A stretch of DNA of 64,000 nt, from contig WRBA01000009.1 of NCBI GenBank assembly GCA_009779915.1, forward strand, positions 39,078-103,077, given 5' to 3'. This stretch comes from Defluviitaleaceae bacterium (GTDB taxonomy: Bacteria > Bacillota > Clostridia > Lachnospirales > UBA5962). The position numbers were made by a program, and so were the translations under genes. Below are positions 26,396 through 34,371 of the stretch, piece after piece (within the stretch, counting starts at the first letter, position 1; the number at the start of each line of letters is the position of its first letter). Under the pieces are notes generated by a model. The model did no database searches. It was not told the DNA's origin and saw only the letters and a list, made by a program, of their open reading frames with translations.

Positions 26396-27928
26396 CTATT
26401 CTACCTCGTGCCTATTCCCAACCTTCGGCATATTTATCCGTGTTTGATTTTTAGGGTTTGCAAATATAGGTCTCTTTTTCATCATAAACAGCGGCGGACG
26501 GAACAAACTGTCCATATAATCCTTATTTCCCGTAACTTCTCCTGCCGCAAAGGGAAATAAATAAGGTATACCAAAGCTTTTAAGTGAGGCAAGATGAATA
26601 ATTATTAAAATCGCCCCCAGCCAAAAACCAAACAGCCCAAAAGCTGCCGATAGGATTATAAGCAAGTATTTAACCAGCCTAAAGCCATTCACTAAAGAAG
26701 TGTGAGGTATGGCAAAGCCCGCAATACTTGTCGCCGCTATTATAATAACTACAATAGGGCTTATAAGCCCTGCCTCCACCGCAGCCTGACCCATTATAAG
26801 CCCGCCAACCAAGCCGATTGCGCCACCCATTGCTCCCGGCAGGCGTATTCCTGCTTCCTTTAGCATTTCAAAAGCCAAGTCCATAACAATAAGCTCTAAA
26901 GCGGCAGGCAAAGGCACACCTTGACTTGCGCCGGCAAAATTAAGCATTAAAAACATAGGCAGCATAGAAGGGTGATGGGTTGCCACAACTATATACAAAG
27001 CCGGAAGGCTCACAGCTAAAAAGCCTCCAATAAACCTTAGGGTTCTTGTAAAGCTCATAATTTCAAACCGCTGGCTGTAATCCTCAACAGATTGGAAGAA
27101 TGCGTTTATAGTTGTCGGCACAATAAGCACAAAGGGTGAGTTATCCACTATTATAACAATACGCCCTTCTAAAATAGCCGCTGAAGCCGTGTCCGGCCGC
27201 TCTGTCATTTGACATTGAGGGAATGGAGATTTCCAATCATCTTCAATAAGCTGCTCAATATAACCTGAATCAAGTATGCCGTCAATGTCTATATTTTTAA
27301 GACGCCCTTCCACATCAGCAAGGATTTGGGGGCGTACAATGCCTTCAATATACATAAGTGCTACATCTGTCTGTGACCGCCGTCCAACCCTTGACTGCTT
27401 GACCTTTAGGGACGTATCCCTTATCCGCCTTCGTATAAGGCATGTATTGAAACGGATAACCTCAGAAAAGGCCTCTTTAGAGCCTTGGACAACCACTTCT
27501 GTGTCAGCCTGATTTATCCCTCTGTTAGGAAAGCCTCTTGCCGCAACAATTATCCCTTTAGGGCGGCCTTCAATTAAAACAACCGCATCCCCTGACAATA
27601 TAAATGTGATTAAATCATCCAAACTATCGGACTCTGAAATATCAGGTGTGGTAATCCCAACATCTTTTAATACCTCATGATTGTTTTTTGTAGGAATTGT
27701 AAGGGATAAGTCCCGCTCACGTATCCTGAGCATTAAATTTTGTACAACATGGACAGATAAAAACTCCTGATTCGCCATACTATCCACATAAATTGTATAA
27801 ACCCTCGACAAAGGCTCCTCCCCCACAGGAAATTCGCGCTTTATAACATCCATACAATCTGTAAATATATCTTCAAACCACTTGATATTATGATCAAAAT
27901 CCGTTGTAAGCTTCCCAAATTTCTCCAT
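26396..27928 (-). CDS. gerAA: GerAA family germination protein
   Basis: A subunit of the germinant receptor. The 510-aa product has a large N-terminal soluble domain containing DFTSxxR-like RIRDTSLKVKQSRVGRRSQTDV and MYIEGI. The signature region RPDTASAAILEGRIVIIVDNSPF (quoted in part) and a C-terminal five-helix membrane domain with PSMLPMFLMLNFAGASQGVP (quoted) follow. I start at MEKFGKL, which has GAGGTG 7 nt upstream; the ATG five codons earlier overlaps the SD. A forespore-type -10 lies just upstream. Confidence 0.94.
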   Translation of the reverse strand: MEKFGKLTTDFDHNIKWFEDIFTDCMDVIKREFPVGEEPLSRVYTIYVDSMANQEFLSVHVVQNLMLRIRERDLSLTIPTKNNHEVLKDVGITTPDISESDSLDDLITFILSGDAVVLIEGRPKGIIVAARGFPNRGINQADTEVVVQGSKEAFSEVIRFNTCLIRRRIRDTSLKVKQSRVGRRSQTDVALMYIEGIVRPQILADVEGRLKNIDIDGILDSGYIEQLIEDDWKSPFPQCQMTERPDTASAAILEGRIVIIVDNSPFVLIVPTTINAFFQSVEDYSQRFEIMSFTRTLRFIGGFLAVSLPALYIVVATHHPSMLPMFLMLNFAGASQGVPLPAALELIVMDLAFEMLKEAGIRLPGAMGGAIGLVGGLIMGQAAVEAGLISPIVVIIIAATSIAGFAIPHTSLVNGFRLVKYLLIILSAAFGLFGFWLGAILIIIHLASLKSFGIPYLFPFAAGEVTGNKDYMDSLFRPPLFMMKKRPIFANPKNQTRINMPKVGNRHEVE

Positions 27929-27952
27929 AGGTTCGCACCTCATAAATATAAA

Positions 27953-27960
27953 TAAGTATG
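27953..27960 (-). promoter_or_regulatory. Forespore (sigma-G type) -10 of the gerA operon, candidate
   Basis: Minus-strand CATACTTA (27953-27960) fits the sigma-G -10 well. The -35 region is poor (TATGAT-like), so confidence is limited. gerA operons are sigma-G dependent in Bacillus, which supports the reading. Confidence 0.4.
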
Positions 27961-28013
27961 CTTATATACTTTGTAAATCATAGAAAATTAACAATGTAAT
28001 AATTGGGAAAAAG

Positions 28014-28045
28014 AAAAACTGCCTTCATGATTGAAAGCAGTTTTT
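28014..28045 (-). terminator. Terminator of the XRE regulator gene
   Basis: AAAAACTGC (28014-28022) pairs with GCAGTTTTT (28037-28045), with an inner TTCA/TGAA. The A-run gives a U-tract for minus-strand transcription; the element is near symmetric. Confidence 0.65.
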
Positions 28046-28075
28046 ACAGACAAATACTTTGTATCACCAATAGCC

Positions 28076-28324
28076 TTATCCCTTTCTCTTCGCTCTTGGA
28101 TAAGGAGTTTTTTCATCAGTTAAGCCAAGTAAGTAATCTGTGCTTGTATTATAAATCTCCGCCAGTTGGACTAATATTTCGTTAGGAATATTTCGATCTC
28201 CAAGCTCATACTGAGAGAGTGTATTTTGGGCTATCTTGAGCTTTTGGGCAACATATTTTTGAGTCAAATCCAAATCCGCTCTCATGTTTCGTATCCGATT
28301 GTATTTTAAAATATCATACCTCAT
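28076..28324 (-). CDS. XRE-family HTH regulator
   Basis: 82-aa DNA-binding protein of Xre/Cro type. The helix-turn-helix spans about residues 17-45 (LTQKYVAQKLKIAQNTLSQYELG), followed by the family motif IYNTSTDYLLGLTDE. It is transcribed divergently from the small gene at 28,414. The shared 89-bp region carries two operator-like dyads over the opposite promoter, so it probably represses both genes. Confidence 0.88.
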   Translation of the reverse strand: MRYDILKYNRIRNMRADLDLTQKYVAQKLKIAQNTLSQYELGDRNIPNEILVQLAEIYNTSTDYLLGLTDEKTPYPRAKRKG

Positions 28325-28350
28325 ATAATCACCATCATCAGAGTATTATT

Positions 28351-28394
28351 TCTCAAATTGAGACATTGTATTGTATCTCAAAATAAGATATAAT
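28351..28394 (+). promoter_or_regulatory. Promoter with two overlapping operator dyads
   Basis: TTGTAT (28366-28371), 17 bp, TATAAT (28389-28394) form a strong sigma-A promoter for the 81-aa gene. A perfect dyad TCTCAA-A-TTGAGA (28351-28363) lies just upstream. A second, TATCT-N7-AGATA (28374-28390), fills the spacer and shares TCTCAAA with the first. Both are probable sites for the divergent XRE protein. Confidence 0.65.
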
Positions 28395-28413
28395 AATCAT
28401 AGAGGTGATTTAT

Positions 28414-28659
28414 ATGGAGTTATTCAAAGATATTTTAACAAGAATACTGGAGAGCGAAGAAATCCATGTTGTTTTCCCAAATTTAGAGCTTAGCAGCACA
28501 AACATCTTAGTCGAGATGAAATCATTTGAAACACTTCAAAAAATAAAAGCTACCCTTGAAAACAGCGGCTTTACAGATTTTCAATGTATCGAAGAAATTA
28601 TTTTCATATTTGAAGAGACAGGAAGTGGCATTAACAGACATGATTGGCATTTTGATTGA
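28414..28659 (+). CDS. Small acidic protein (81 aa) divergent from the XRE regulator
   Basis: The protein MELFKDILTRILESEEIHVVFP...NRHDWHFD has no TM segment or known motif. The predicted pattern is alpha-beta (FETLQKIKATLENSGFTDFQ). The ATG at 28414 is used because GAGGTG lies 8 nt upstream; a GTG three codons earlier is part of that SD. The promoter overlaps the XRE operators, so the gene is probably under its control. A toxin-antitoxin reading is possible but unsupported. Confidence 0.7.
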   Translation: MELFKDILTRILESEEIHVVFPNLELSSTNILVEMKSFETLQKIKATLENSGFTDFQCIEEIIFIFEETGSGINRHDWHFD

Positions 28660-28682
28660 TATGTAATGAAATTGGCTTCTCT

Positions 28683-28717
28683 GCTCGTCATTGCAAGGAC
28701 AACACGCAATGACGAGC
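28683..28717. repeat. Palindromic repeat with CGTCATTGC arms
   Basis: Perfect 12-bp arms GCTCGTCATTGC (28683-28694) and GCAATGACGAGC (28706-28717) around an 11-nt loop starting AAGG. Shares CGTCATTGCAAG with 3821-3832. There is no U-tract, so it is not an obvious terminator. Confidence 0.55.
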
Positions 28718-28740
28718 AAAAATTCAACCTATGACAGCAA

Positions 28741-28785
28741 GATAAACCCCTCACCGATACCGATTACGCCGGCGAGGGGTTTATC
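28741..28785. terminator. Bidirectional terminator
   Basis: A perfect 12-bp stem, GATAAACCCCTC (28741-28752) with GAGGGGTTTATC (28774-28785), lies between convergent genes. The inner loop has a further GCCGGC. Confidence 0.6.
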
Positions 28786-28796
28786 CCTATAACTTC

Positions 28797-30179
28797 CTAC
28801 TCCGGTATCTTCAAATCCGGCGTTATTGGGCAAACATAGCCTTTGCCCCCCATAAATTCATCAAATTCCGCTTTAGCTTTCTTATAAATTTCCGGATTCT
28901 CAATAACCTTAAGCCCAAAGAGTGCCATAGTTTTTCCGGCAAAATGCATACCCTTGTTGCCGATCGAATGCCCTGAACAAGCTGTAATCTGCCAACTGTG
29001 CCCCGGCGCGCCAACATTATAGCAAGCGGTACGTACCATTATGCCAGGCACCATATGCTGAACATCCCCAACATCAGTCGAGCCGCCGCCGGAAATATTT
29101 TGCATTGGCGCAACCCCTTCATGAATCTCCGCATCCGCAGGGATGTTAAAACGCTTGCGGATAGCATCAAGCTGCTCCTTCTTAGTTTCGTTTAACTGCC
29201 TTGCAAATTCAATTTCTTCTTTGGTGTATTCGTTTCTTGGCACTTCATTCATCGCCTCTAAGGCAACTTCCGCAAGCACCTTGTTATTCAACGTATTATA
29301 ACAGCCGCCCATATACTCAATTTCAACAGTTGTGCCTGTTATCATTGCGGCACCTTCCGCCACTTTACAAAGGCGTTTATATGTATCCTCAACCTTTTCA
29401 CGTTTTGGAGCGCGGACATAATACCACACACAGGCATAATCCGGCACTATATTAGGAGCCGTGCCGCCGTGAGTAATTACGTAATGAATACGTACATCCG
29501 TCTCAACATGTTCTCTAAGATAGTTTGCGCCAACATTCATAATCTCCACTGCATCAAGTGCCGAGCGGCCGTTGTGAGGGTCGCCTCCCGCATGTGCAGT
29601 CACACCGCGGAAATGGAATTTGGCATTATTAAGCGCATTGGATGAGCCTGTGCTTACAGCGTTCATCGTTGCCGGATGGAAGGCTATACACAAATCAATA
29701 TCCTTAAAAGCCCCTCCCCGTGCCATATAGCCTTTGCCTGTTAAAACCTCTTCGGCCGGGCAATCATAAAATACTATTGTGCCGGGCAGATTATTTGCTT
29801 CCATTTCAGCCTTAAGCCCGATTGCGGCACCTACATGAGCAAGCCCTAAAAGATTATGCCCGCAAGCATGACCGTATGTTTGCCCTTCAATAGGCTCCTG
29901 CTTGGTTGATACTTTTTGGCTAAGCCCCGGCAGAGCATCAAATTCCCCTAAAAGCCCAATTCTCGGATGCCCTGAGCCCCAAGTGGCCCGTATGGATGTA
30001 GGTACGCCAAAAAGTCCCTTCTCCACTTTAAAACCGTATTTTTCAAGGAGCTCGCAAGTAATATCGCAGGCAATAAACTCCTTAAATGGACCTTCCGGCT
30101 TTTCCCACATTTTGAGTGACGCGGCTTCTAAATCCTCACGTGCTTTGTCCATAGCTTCAAATGCAATTTTACCTAACAA
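28797..30179 (-). CDS. M20 family amidohydrolase (AbgB-like)
   Basis: 460-aa zinc peptidase-fold enzyme. Metal-site segments are YGHACGHNLLG and FYDCPAEEVLTGKGYM. The dimerisation domain has FRGVTAHAGGDPHNGRSALDA, and the C-terminal part has GGGSTDVGDVQHMVPG. This pattern is closest to AbgB, the aminobenzoyl-glutamate hydrolase subunit, and related amidohydrolases; the true substrate is uncertain. The start is TTG with GGAGGG upstream. It is a single-gene unit. Confidence 0.85.
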   Translation of the reverse strand: MLGKIAFEAMDKAREDLEAASLKMWEKPEGPFKEFIACDITCELLEKYGFKVEKGLFGVPTSIRATWGSGHPRIGLLGEFDALPGLSQKVSTKQEPIEGQTYGHACGHNLLGLAHVGAAIGLKAEMEANNLPGTIVFYDCPAEEVLTGKGYMARGGAFKDIDLCIAFHPATMNAVSTGSSNALNNAKFHFRGVTAHAGGDPHNGRSALDAVEIMNVGANYLREHVETDVRIHYVITHGGTAPNIVPDYACVWYYVRAPKREKVEDTYKRLCKVAEGAAMITGTTVEIEYMGGCYNTLNNKVLAEVALEAMNEVPRNEYTKEEIEFARQLNETKKEQLDAIRKRFNIPADAEIHEGVAPMQNISGGGSTDVGDVQHMVPGIMVRTACYNVGAPGHSWQITACSGHSIGNKGMHFAGKTMALFGLKVIENPEIYKKAKAEFDEFMGGKGYVCPITPDLKIPE

Positions 30180-30302
30180 AATTATCCCTCCGTTAGTTAC
30201 ATTATTTTTTATAACTACATCTAGTTTACTCTATTTTTTTCAATTAAAAAACCCTTTTTAATTAATCCTATTCGTGTTATACTTATAAGGATTGAGATTT
30301 TT

Positions 30303-30555
30303 AGAACCAGCGGTCAGTAATGGACGAGTCTGAATTTCGAGGCTTATTTTAAGCCAATTTAGACGGTGCTGACGAGCGGGAACCCATTAAAGCCTGCTTT
30401 AATGGGCTGGTCGTAAATGCTTCGCATTTACTGCTCGCCCAAGCATCCCGGGTAGCGGCGACGCATATGCAAAGCTAATCTGCTAGGAAGCACCAACGAC
30501 AAGTGACTTAAAATAAACCGAAAGGCAGAGTTGGAGCTTATTGACCGCTGGTTCT
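30303..30555 (+). repeat. Palindromic element family A, copy 1 (253 bp)
   Basis: Fills most of the gene-free stretch 30,180-30,581. The ends are near-perfect inverted repeats (AGAACCAGCGGTCAGTAA against the complement of TTATTGACCGCTGGTTCT, 17/18). Pairing continues for about 70 bp per arm. The apical core contains GACGCAT...TAATCTGCTAGGAAGCACCAACGAC (quoted in part), shared with copies 2 and 3. It also carries an extra module GGCTGGTC-stem-TGCTCGCCCAAGC (30405-30444) shared with the element at 39,120. It ends 27 bp before the exonuclease start and has the same core orientation as that gene. The rest of the gap is A/T-rich with a possible TATACT near 30,284. Confidence 0.75.
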
Positions 30556-30581
30556 TAAGATTTAGGAGACTGAAGACTGGT

Positions 30582-31328
30582 ATGAAATATATTGTCCTGG
30601 ATTTGGAGTTTAATCAGGCTTTTGATTTTGGGAAAGGCAAAAGCCAGCTCCCTGACGAAAGATGCCCTTTTGAAATTATACAAATAGGCGCAATCAGACT
30701 AAATCATAAATTCGAGTATGAAGCTTCGCTAAACCTTTTAATAAAGCCTGTTATATATAAAAAACTTCATCCTTATGTCCGCCGTATTACAGGGCTCAAC
30801 AAGACTATGTTAAATAATAAACAAAGCTTTACGGAAGCCTTTACAAAACTTTCGGAATTTGTCGGTAAAAATCAGGTTGTCTACTGTGTTTGGGGCATAA
30901 ACGATATTAGGGAACTTCGTAAAAACATGGATTATTACGGCTTAATTGATGAGGCATGGGCTATTAATTTTATTGATGTGCAAAATATTGCTTCAAAGCA
31001 TTTAAACCGAGTACCCGGCATGTGCATAGGTCTTAAAAACGCGGTTACAGCACTTAATCTTGAAATAAATAAGCCTTTCCACAACGCCCTGCATGATGCG
31101 GAATATACGGCAAAAATCCTTCACCTGCTTAAGAAAGAGCCTCTTAATATTATGTGCTTTACCCGGGATAATATTGTGCAGGTTAAAAAACTTGCCCCTA
31201 AAGTGAACTTTTCTATACTCTATAAATTTATCGAAGATAAAATGGGGCGCGCTTTAACTAAAAAAGAAAAATGGATTTTCAAAAATGTTTATTTAGGCGG
31301 CAAGCTTAAAATATTTGATAGGAAATGA
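30582..31328 (+). CDS. DEDDh 3'-5' exonuclease domain protein
   Basis: The 248-aa protein begins MKYIVLDLEFNQAF, with the first catalytic acids D-E in DLEFN. Further motifs are GINDIREL (Asp) and HNALHDAEYTA (His and Asp), completing the DEDDh set of RNase T/DNA pol III epsilon-type exonucleases. The start at 30582 (AGGAGA upstream) is preferred. An in-frame start at 30531 lies inside the family A repeat and adds unrelated residues. The C-terminal 60 residues are basic. Closest by pattern to KapD-like exonucleases; its substrate is unknown. Confidence 0.85.
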   Translation: MKYIVLDLEFNQAFDFGKGKSQLPDERCPFEIIQIGAIRLNHKFEYEASLNLLIKPVIYKKLHPYVRRITGLNKTMLNNKQSFTEAFTKLSEFVGKNQVVYCVWGINDIRELRKNMDYYGLIDEAWAINFIDVQNIASKHLNRVPGMCIGLKNAVTALNLEINKPFHNALHDAEYTAKILHLLKKEPLNIMCFTRDNIVQVKKLAPKVNFSILYKFIEDKMGRALTKKEKWIFKNVYLGGKLKIFDRK

Positions 31329-31366
31329 GTCCTTTTTGTTTTTAGGACGTATCTATTGGTATAATT

Positions 31367-31547
31367 ATAGTCAATCCACTTGCAAAGTGACTAAGGAAAG
31401 CGCGGTAATTTTCCTATAAGGCAAGGAAGTGCCGACGACGCATTCTCGGAGATTGACTTCGCTACGCTCCAGCGGCTAGGAGGCACTGACGATGTATTGT
31501 AGGAAAATCACTAGCTTTACTGGGTGCTTTGCAGGTTGATTGACTAT
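31367..31547 (+). repeat. Palindromic element family A, copy 2 (181 bp)
   Basis: The ends ATAGTCAATC and GATTGACTAT are exact inverted repeats; over the outer 21 bp, 19 pair. Arms continue (TTTTCCTA with TAGGAAAA). The apical core GACGACGCATTCTCGGAGATTGACT...GCTAGGAGGCACTGACGA (quoted in part) matches copy 3 closely. A TATAAT sits at 31360-31365, immediately outside the left end, so a transcript would begin at about the first base of the element. It ends 24 bp before the ATG of the TM2 gene. Confidence 0.75.
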
Positions 31548-31570
31548 GAAACTTTTTGGAGGAGTTTTTT

Positions 31571-32002
31571 ATGCCGTGTATAATACATCCCGAAAGAGAA
31601 GTTCATGCTTTATGCGAAACATGTAAGGAGCCTTTTTGCGAAGGCTGCCTGGTGGCTGTTTCCGGTAAGCCCTATTGTAAGGCTCATGTTGCGGAGCTTG
31701 TTAAAAATAACCGTATATCAACCCCGCAGCCTCCACCACCGCCAATCCCTCAGCATAATCAGTACAATAATTATTACGGATATGGTTATGGTTATAATTA
31801 TCCATATAAAAGCCGTGTTATTGCCCTTTTGCTTTGCATATTTTTAGGGGTATGCGGAGTACACCGTTTTTATGTTGGCAAAGTTGGGACAGGGGTATTG
31901 TACCTTTTTACAGGCGGTCTATTTGTAGTAGGCTGGATAGTTGATATAATCCGCATAGGCACAGGGGAATTTTTGGATTCTAACGGGCATCCCCTTGTAT
32001 AG
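31571..32002 (+). CDS. B-box zinc-finger and TM2-domain membrane protein
   Basis: 143-aa protein. The N-terminal Cys/His cluster (CIIHPEREVHALCETCKEPFCEGC, quoted in part) is a B-box-like zinc finger. A Pro-rich linker (PQPPPPPIPQ) and a Tyr/Gly-rich stretch follow. The C-terminal TM2 domain has two TM helices joined by GVCGVHRFYVGKVGTG. GGAGGAG lies 6 nt before the chosen ATG. Such small B-box/TM2 proteins are common in Clostridia but uncharacterised. Confidence 0.85.
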   Translation: MPCIIHPEREVHALCETCKEPFCEGCLVAVSGKPYCKAHVAELVKNNRISTPQPPPPPIPQHNQYNNYYGYGYGYNYPYKSRVIALLLCIFLGVCGVHRFYVGKVGTGVLYLFTGGLFVVGWIVDIIRIGTGEFLDSNGHPLV

Positions 32003-32051
32003 TCGTTAAAATCTGCGATGCTTAAAACATACTAATAAGGAGGCAAATAAG

Positions 32052-33086
32052 TTGATAAGATTCGAATGTGACTACGCCGAAGGGGCACATCCTCTTATAT
32101 TGGAGAAACTTGCAAAGACTAATTTTGAGCAAACCCCCGGCTATAGTATGGATGAATATTGTAAACGTGCCGCTTCTCATATTAAAAAATTATGTGCGGA
32201 TAATAATGCTGCCGTACATTTTTTTGTTGGGGGTACTATAGCCAACCTGACTGTTATCGCCTCCATATTAAAGCCGTATCAAGGGGTAATCTCCGCTGAT
32301 ACAGGGCATATAAATGTCCATGAAACCGGCGCAATTGAGGCTACAGGACACAAGGTATTAACCATCCCCTCTGATGATGGGAAAATTACTGCTGCCCAAG
32401 TTAAGGAAATATACTTAGAACATGTAGAAAACCCGGAGCCTGAGCATATAGTAGCCCCCGGCATGGTTTATATCTCTCACCCCACTGAAAATGGGACAAT
32501 TTACACTAAAAAAGAGTTAACGGAGTTAAGCGAGCTGTGCCGCAAATACGGTCTGCCTCTTTTTATGGATGGGGCGCGCCTTGGCTATGCTCTCGCGGCA
32601 CCGGGCAATGACTTGGAAATTTCCGATATAGCGAAGCTTTGCGATGTGTTTTACATAGGCGCAACTAAAATAGGTGCCCTTTTTGGGGAAGCCCTTGTAA
32701 TAACAACAGATAGCTTTAAAAAAGATTTCCGCTATTACATAAAGCAGCGAGGGGCACTTCTTGCAAAAGGCCGTTTACTTGGCATACAATTTGATGTGCT
32801 GCTTGAAAACGGCTTATATATGGATATAGCTAAAAACGCCATCGACTGTGCTATGCTTATAAAAGCGGCATGTGAGAAAAAAGGCTTCAAATTCCTCTAC
32901 GACTCCCCTACAAACCAGCAATTTCCTATACTCCCTAATAAGTATGCCGAGGAGCTGTCCAAAAACTTCGCCTTCCACCAATGGAAAAAAGTGGATGACA
33001 GCCATGTAGCTGTGAGATTTTGTACAAGCTGGTGTACAACTAAAGAGAATACGGATAGCCTGGTTAGCGCGATAGAAAGTCTATAG
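32052..33086 (+). CDS. ltaE: Low-specificity L-threonine aldolase
   Basis: PLP-dependent fold type I enzyme cleaving threonine to glycine and acetaldehyde. The 344-aa product has the family's aromatic/His segment SADTGHINVHETGAIEATGHK (quoted in part), LFMDGARLGYAL with the PLP-binding Asp, and GATKIGALFGEA with the Schiff-base Lys. The start is TTG with AAGGAGG upstream. The intact active site and length support the call; beta-eliminating lyases on other substrates share this fold. Confidence 0.88.
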   Translation: MIRFECDYAEGAHPLILEKLAKTNFEQTPGYSMDEYCKRAASHIKKLCADNNAAVHFFVGGTIANLTVIASILKPYQGVISADTGHINVHETGAIEATGHKVLTIPSDDGKITAAQVKEIYLEHVENPEPEHIVAPGMVYISHPTENGTIYTKKELTELSELCRKYGLPLFMDGARLGYALAAPGNDLEISDIAKLCDVFYIGATKIGALFGEALVITTDSFKKDFRYYIKQRGALLAKGRLLGIQFDVLLENGLYMDIAKNAIDCAMLIKAACEKKGFKFLYDSPTNQQFPILPNKYAEELSKNFAFHQWKKVDDSHVAVRFCTSWCTTKENTDSLVSAIESL

Positions 33087-33095
33087 ATCGGTGCG

Positions 33096-33126
33096 GGCGG
33101 GAATTAACTCCCGCCTGTATAATTTT
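33096..33126 (+). terminator. Terminator of ltaE
   Basis: A perfect 7-bp stem GGCGGGA (33096-33102) with TCCCGCC (33109-33115), followed by TGTATAATTTTTT. It overlaps the tag stop codon from the other strand. Confidence 0.7.
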
Positions 33127-33694
33127 TTGCCAACTCTCCATACACAAAACAATCAGCCAAATGATCATTAACCATCCCGGTAGCCTGCATAAAAGCATAA
33201 ATTATAGTAGAGCCTACAAATTTAAACCCCATCTTCTTTAAGTCCTTGCTTATTTTATCGGATATTGGTGTTGTTGCAGGGACATCCTCAAGTTTCTCTC
33301 TTCTATTTACAATAGGTTTATAATCCACATAAGCCCATATAAACTTGTCAAAGCTGCCATATTTGTCAACAATCTCCAAAAACAATTTGGCATTTGTAAC
33401 CGCACCGTTAATTTTCAATAAATTTCTTATTATACCAGGGTTTGCCATCAGTTCTTCAATCTTTTTATCATCATATTTGGCTATTATATTAGGGTCAAAG
33501 CCGTCAAAAGCTTCCCTGTACGCTTCTCTTTTCTTAAGAACGGTTATCCATGAAAGCCCTGCCTGCGCCCCTTCCAGTATCAGCATTTCAAAAAGCTTAC
33601 GATCATCATGTACCGGTCGCCCCCATTCATTGTCATGATAATCTATATATATGGGCAAATCCCCTGCCCAGGGGCATCTTGTTTTTTCGCTCAT
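33104..33694 (-). CDS. tag: DNA-3-methyladenine glycosylase I
   Basis: Removes 3-methyladenine from alkylated DNA. The 196-aa protein has RCPWAGDLPIYIDYHDNEWGRPVHDD (quoted in part), EGAQAGLSWITVLKKREAYR and a C-terminal GMVNDHLADCF with the zinc-binding His/Cys. I start at MSEKTRCPW with AAGGAGAG upstream. The longer frame reaches the preceding permease gene and adds an unlikely hydrophobic tail. Confidence 0.93.
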   Translation of the reverse strand: MSEKTRCPWAGDLPIYIDYHDNEWGRPVHDDRKLFEMLILEGAQAGLSWITVLKKREAYREAFDGFDPNIIAKYDDKKIEELMANPGIIRNLLKINGAVTNAKLFLEIVDKYGSFDKFIWAYVDYKPIVNRREKLEDVPATTPISDKISKDLKKMGFKFVGSTIIYAFMQATGMVNDHLADCFVYGELAKNYTGGS

Positions 33695-33747
33695 AATACT
33701 CTCCTTTGCTATATATACTACAACGACTGCCGCAATGCTGCATGATT

Positions 33748-34371
33748 TCACTTTATTCTCTTCTCAGCAAATACCAATACCGCATTAGCCGCAATACCCA
33801 AACCGGCTGACAGTATAACACCCCAAAGCACTCTGTTGTTATTGCCGGTTTCTAAACCTATGGTTATCAACAGCCCAATACCGCCGGCACCAATAAAAGC
33901 CGCAATTGTAGCAATAGCAATAGTCGAGACAAGCGCAAGGCGTATACCAACAAAAAGCGGCTTTAAAGACAGGGGTACAAGTACTTTAAAAATTACTTGG
34001 GTATAAGTCATTCCCATTCCTGTGGCTGCCTCAACTATGGCTGGGTCTACCCCTTGAAGTCCGGTAATAAAGTTACGCAGCAGTATAAATTGGTTATAAA
34101 GCACCAGCACAGTTATCGCTGTATTTCTTCCTAACCCCATACCGGGAATAGGTATCATAAGTGCAAATAACGCTATACTTGGGATGGAATAGACAACAGA
34201 AAACAAATAAGTCAAAAACTTACCTGCTCTCTTGAAAAACATAGCCACTAATGTGAGCAGTCCCGCAAGAAGAACAGACAGGATAAGGGCAATCAAAACC
34301 ATCTGTATATGCTCACCAAGTGCCCTAAGCAGTATGCTGTAGTTTCGCTGGGCGAATTGTATCAGTTCCAA
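33748..34371 (-). CDS. Quaternary-amine ABC transporter permease (OpuC-like)
   Basis: 207-aa permease with six predicted TM helices and the EAA-type loop ATGMGMTYTQVIFKVLVPLSLKPLFVG (quoted in part). It is related to OpuCB/OpuCD and ProW. The start is TTG directly after the TAG of the ATPase gene, with GGGGAGGG upstream. Last gene of the transporter operon; the tag gene follows 53 bp downstream in the same direction. Confidence 0.88.
   Translation of the reverse strand: MELIQFAQRNYSILLRALGEHIQMVLIALILSVLLAGLLTLVAMFFKRAGKFLTYLFSVVYSIPSIALFALMIPIPGMGLGRNTAITVLVLYNQFILLRNFITGLQGVDPAIVEAATGMGMTYTQVIFKVLVPLSLKPLFVGIRLALVSTIAIATIAAFIGAGGIGLLITIGLETGNNNRVLWGVILSAGLGIAANAVLVFAEKRIK

Noticed and set aside
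28683..28717. Terminator after the 81-aa gene
   Set aside because: The stem is perfect but there is no U-tract on either side. The hairpin at 28741-28785 is the better terminator.
30531..30581. N-terminal extension of the exonuclease
   Set aside because: It lies partly inside the terminal repeat of element A1. Homology begins at MKYIVLDLEFN, where an SD is present.
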